This document shows, piece by piece, positions 59,491 through 64,000 of a stretch of DNA of 64,000 nucleotides. The notes under the pieces were generated by a model. The model saw only the letters and a list, made by a program, of their open reading frames with translations. It made no database searches and was not told where the DNA came from. The stretch spans positions 40,011,398 to 40,075,397 of the forward strand of contig OX352773.1 in the NCBI GenBank assembly GCA_947095535.1. Reading direction: 5' to 3'. Made by a program: the position numbers and the translations under genes. The DNA comes from Poecilobothrus nobilitatus (Eukaryota > Arthropoda > Insecta > Diptera > Dolichopodidae). Within the stretch, counting starts at the first letter, position 1, and every line of letters begins with the position of its first letter.

Positions 59491-61429
59491 TTTTTTTCTT
59501 AAGCTTAGTACTCAGCTAAAAAAGAATTTTTCTTTCTATATACACTCTATGTATATCTTACATATAAAATTCAAAGAAAATTTACAGATTTTTGGTACAA
59601 ATTACAATATGGTAAACTGGTTTTTCTTCTCTTTTGGAAAATATCCTTTAAAAACAATTAGGTTAACATTCTGCCTTGTTTCCTAGGAATTCCTAAAATG
59701 ATTATTTTTATAGTTCAAAATTATTTATATTTTTATTAAGTTTAGTTTTTGTTTACATCATATTGTAATAATTTTGCAAAAAAAAAAAAATTGATAAAAA
59801 TATGACTTTTTATAATATGTTTTTTTTTTTAAATATCAATAATTTAAAAAAAGAAAATGCACAACAATTAAATAAATTAAATTAATTCAGAACAAAAGAA
59901 AAAAATCAATTTAATTAAGTTTTATTACATACAATATCAATTAAAATTTATTAACTATGTATAAAAAAATATAAATTTTTTTTTCCCGTTAAAATTAAAT
60001 TATTTTAAAATGGATTATTTTCAAAAATTTTCAATTAAATTTTATTTTATTTTTAGAACAATGTTTAATTAAAAACAATGAACAATGAATACAATTTAAT
60101 CAGTTCAAAAAAAAAAAAAAAAACAAAACAAAACAAAATTTTAATAAAAAGAAACCCCATATTAAAAATTAAATTAATATATTAAAATCATCATACAAAT
60201 TTTATCTCACATTACGTACTAAACATTTTTTGTTTTTTGTTGTTTTTCTTTATGTTTAACTTATTTAATCAAATTTAAAAATAGATACCCTGTAATTGAA
60301 AGCAATCAGTCTCTAAAGTATTATGATTAGTTATTCATATAGATATGCATATATATATATATATATTTATGCACATATATGTAATTAATGGACATATGAT
60401 AACAATAAAATCTTAATTAACTTTATATTTAATTATGCATTTATTTACAATAAAATAAATAAAAACAAAAAAGAAAAAAACGAAAAAAAAAATAAAAACA
60501 ATTTATATTACAAGAATAATAATTAAATTTTAGCCAAGATTCATTAGATGAGCATACTCATCCTTTTTATTATATAATCATTTTCATTAATACCTATTAT
60601 TAAGTATAGGATCTTATTTACTTTAGTTAAAATATATATTATGTATATATATATATATATGTATATATATTATAATAAGGTTTAATTTATTGTTAATAAA
60701 TGGTATAAGATACTCACGCATTACATATATACCTATATATATTTAACATATCACATATCACATATTTAAACATATTATGTATAAATATATAATATATAAA
60801 TAAATATTTACTACTTATAAAAACTATAGGTATATTTCAAATGATTTATTGATACCTATATAATATATATGTATATATATAAATGTAAAATGTATATATT
60901 GTATATTATGTACATATAACAGAAGTAAAGGTAAATAATAACTGTATTCATTTTTAACAAACTATTAAAATTAAATTTTTTTTTTTTTTTTGTTTTTTTT
61001 TTTTATACCTCATTTTCTTTTAGTTTGGGTGATAGTTTTGAATATAATATGGTTGATGATAGTTAATAGAATTTCAAATCAAAGTCAATAGCTCTTTAAC
61101 TATAATGAATTATATAGTAGAAGAGGTATTCGAAAACTACATATTATATTCAAATGATTATTTAATCGAATCCTTAATGTCATTAAATAAGTTTAGGCAA
61201 CATTTCTCTCTCTCTCCCACTTTTATTCGATGAACATAAAAAAAAAACAGATAAAAATTAATTCCGTAAAAAAAAAAAAGTCGAAATATAAAACCAAAGG
61301 TTTTTAAAGTCGCACGTCATTATCCAAAAGACATAAAAAAAGTAAGAAAAAGATAAAAATTTTCTAAAATTATGCCTTGCACATAATTATGTCTTACACT
61401 AAAATTTGTAAATTTTCTTAGAATTTTAT
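59491..61429. other. AT-rich non-coding DNA, no gene seen
   Basis: Poly-A/T and TATA alternations, including TA runs near 60348-60366 and 60642-60660. A 69-codon frame at 59477-59686 overlaps the end of repeat C and has no motif. Confidence 0.75.
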
Positions 61430-62120
61430 ATGTAAGAAAATATTGTGAAAAATCAAGAGACACTTTCTTTAACTTTCAACAAACGCTATATAATTACGGA
61501 AAGCTGTTAGCACCATGTAAAATCATACATGTTTAACCCATAATTTGTTGTATTTTTCTTTGAAAAAATTTGTACAAGTGCCTAAGTTTCAAGTGTTTAA
61601 AAATAGAAAATTTTAAATTTTTAACCACTAAGAACTCTTAAATAGGGGAAAAAATAGAAAAATGTTCCAGAAAACATAATCTAATTATTACCTTCAGAAT
61701 ACCTTGAAATTTTATCTAAAAGCGAAATCCGAAGATATGAAGGAAGCTAAATCTAACAAAAATTTCTTTTTATGTCACGTAAAATTTAAATACCATAAAG
61801 AAATTGTAAAAAATTGTATAATTTTAATATTGATTTATAAATCTAATAAAAATGTTCTGTAGCATTGGCATTTTTAGATTGGAAACAGAACATGAGCTGA
61901 TATACACATTTAAATTTAGATCTTTTTCAAACTTTGAGATGCTGTAACTCTGTAATCAGTGGAGCTAAATAAAAAAAAAATTTCTATAACACTAATTAAT
62001 TCTAAAAAACCTATTGATATGATGAATTATAAACCCTTGATTATAATTTCATTACTCTATCTTATAAAAGTTTTGTAAAAAGATATAAGGACGGACGGAC
62101 AGACTAAAATTAATACAAAT
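61430..62120 (-). repeat. dispersed repeat family C, copy 3 (longest)
   Basis: On the minus strand it opens with TATTAATTTTAGTCTGTCCG and the tandem GTCCGTCC (complement of about 62087-62102), and runs for roughly 690 bp to the GAAACTTAGGCACTTG block shared with copy 2 and beyond. It contains no open frame of note and no TIRs or LTRs. The GTCYGTCCGTCC motif near one end is common in diverged insect repeats of uncertain class. Confidence 0.72.
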
Positions 62121-63116
62121 TTAGCAAAATATATAAAATATTTTCCTAAAAATAGAAAATACCTAAATACCTATTATATTATTTTTAATGACTCAACTTA
62201 TTTATTTATTCCCTACCCCACACTTTAATTCATGGTGTTTAAATATACCATGAGGCATGGTGTGCCTTACATTAAACAACCCCTATTTTACTTTTAATGA
62301 TATTTAATCAGTGTCTAGTAAAAATAAATAAAACCGAATATGAATATAATATCATTATTATAATAAAACAAAAAAAAAGTAGGGAATTTATAAAACAAAA
62401 GAGGGATAGCCGCTGAATTATTTTTAGAACGTTTAATTTAATGTTTTTCCTTGTTTTTTTTTTTCCCCCAACTATAAAAGTGCTATTTTATAGACAAATT
62501 GAAAGTAATATGATTCTGTCTCTTTTCTGTCACTTATATATTTAAAAAATACACATATACAATTTAATAAATTAATTTATATCATCATCATAATAATAGT
62601 ATTATTTTATTGTACATATTTAGTTTTTTTTTTATTTTTTTTATTACCGCCCCCACGTACATTTTAATATCATTATATTTTCTATTGTGATTTTTGTTGT
62701 ATTGTTAAGGTTTTATATTGGCATTGCATTTTTTGTATAGATACTGGTAAGTATAAGGAAATAATATGGAGTTAAGGGGATGATGATGATGAATATATAG
62801 ATGTTGACAGAAATAAAGTGAATGGTTTTGGAGTTCAGTTTAGGTAATGAACAATTTTCAGTTTATATTCATTTTATAAATAATTCACATAGTTTCCTGT
62901 AATAATAAACTAAGATAAATGAAATACCACAAATCTTTTCTCAAAAAAAAAGAAAAAAAAAATAAAAAACAAAAAATATAAAAGACAATAAAAGACAATA
63001 AATTAAAATAATTGCACGTTCCATCATCATACAAAACAAAAAAACAAAAACAAAAACAATAATTCCCTTTAAGTATTTTTTTTTTGTTTTTTTTTTTCAG
63101 AAGAGAATATTACATA
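62121..63116. other. AT-rich non-coding DNA, no gene seen
   Basis: Poly-A/T tracts with a short GAT repeat near 62778-62792. Confidence 0.75.
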
Positions 63117-63645
63117 TACAGGGTGATCGCACTTGAAAAACACGATTAAAGGAAATGCCATTTATTCTTAACCGTTTCTGAGATAATGATGTTTAGTATT
63201 TTTAGATAAGTTTTTTAAAATAAATTAATATCTTTGCCTTGATCTCCGTACAACGTAGATGATCCATTTAGTAGGTATCGATAAACAGGTAAAACTTTTA
63301 GGTTTTAGATTAATATCTAAATTGTTATTTGAAGCGAATAATTTCAATTTTTAATTATAGAAGGAGTTATATTGAAGTGCCGAAGTGAAAAAAGATTATA
63401 TCCATATCTCTCTCAATGGATCTTCTATGTTGTATCGAGACGAATATAGTATGTATAATTTGTTTTTAAAAACTCATTTAAAAACTTCGAAAACCATTTA
63501 TCTAGGAAACTTTAAAAATAGACTCTACTATTCCTACTCCATTTCCCTACTCTTCTTCTACTCCAGAACAATTATTTTTTCTATTTGACCTTCTCAATCA
63601 ACTCTATCGATCGTAACTTTCGGCATTTTTGTTCCGGACACTCTA
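63117..63645. mobile_element. candidate element with TACAGGGTG ... CACTCTATA ends
   Basis: The left end TATACAGGGTGATC (from 63115) and right end GGACACTCTATA (63636-63647) are weak inverted repeats. The interior is richer in G+C than its flanks and contains a 67-codon frame (63385-63588) without a recognisable domain. The left end, followed by a CGATTAAAGGAAATGCCATT-like block, is of a type I associate with common insect repeats. It could be a worn DNA transposon. Confidence 0.45.
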
Positions 63646-63647
63646 TA

Positions 63648-64000
63648 TTGTAGTTTACTCCTTTACAGAGATAGAAAAAGAAAATTAAAGAAAGAAAAAA
63701 ACTAAAAAAAATTTAATTTTAAAGTTGGGGAACTATGAACAAAAGAGATAGGTAGGGATAACAACAGGAAATAGTAAATTGATTTTTCTTTTAAAATAAT
63801 TTTTAATCGAAAGGAAGTCAAGTCATTTCTTATTCAATCATTTATTTTTCTGTTGCTGTTCTGTTGTTATTATTGTTTTAATAAGAAAAACAGACATTTG
63901 ACATTGAATATAAATGAATGAGGGTGGTCGAATACTATTAGAAGAAAGAAAAAAAACAAAAAAAAAAAAAACAGAAAAACAAAAAAACCTCAAATCTTTA
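63648..64000. other. AT-rich non-coding DNA, no gene seen
   Basis: Ends in poly-A-rich sequence; nothing recognised. Confidence 0.75.

Overview
The window looks like non-coding DNA from an insect-type nuclear genome. A fly (Diptera) is my best guess, at modest confidence. The reasons are very high A+T with homopolymer A/T runs of 10-24 bases throughout, dense TATG/TA microsatellites, tRNA-derived SINEs, several worn non-LTR (LINE) retrotransposon ends, Tc1/mariner-style TIR elements, and two textbook recursive splice sites. I find no intact protein-coding gene, no tRNA or rRNA gene, no CRISPR array and no prokaryotic signal. Most of the longer open frames are low-complexity artefacts of poly-A/T tracts or shadows of repeats.

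Host gene context: on the minus strand, at about 36.80 kb and 50.28 kb, a branch-point-like motif and a long pyrimidine tract lead into CAG fused directly to GTGAGT. These juxtaposed 3'/5' splice sites are 13.5 kb apart. This is the signature of recursive splicing (ratchet points) in giant insect introns. The simplest reading is that most or all of the window lies in one very long intron of a gene transcribed right to left.

Layout: 1-7.6 kb holds two SINEs, one with a perfect 16-bp target-site duplication, plus a 93-bp palindrome. 7.6-18.8 kb holds three LINE 3' fragments, a 375-bp Tc1-type MITE with perfect 14-bp TIRs, a small minisatellite and one copy each of two dispersed repeat families. 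18.8-34.9 kb holds another SINE, a frameshifted open segment of unknown origin (23.1-23.5 kb), a fourth LINE fragment, a 980-bp TIR element and an AGT/AGC microsatellite. 36.8-37.9 kb is the most unusual part: a ratchet point, then 13 gapless copies of a 15-nt motif (consensus TGMAATAAKTNCGCA) in both orientations, then a minus-strand pseudogene whose C-terminus is a RING finger with one zinc ligand lost. 38-64 kb holds a 125-bp near-perfect foldback, two more TIR elements, a SINE of a second type with a 13-bp target-site duplication, a pair of related tRNA-like repeats, the second ratchet point and two more copies of a dispersed repeat.

Best candidates for something undescribed: (i) the 15-mer array together with the RING pseudogene, possibly the relic of an unknown mobile element or virus-like element; (ii) the pair of minus-strand ratchet points; (iii) the 44.1-kb foldback; (iv) the 23-kb foreign-looking open segment.
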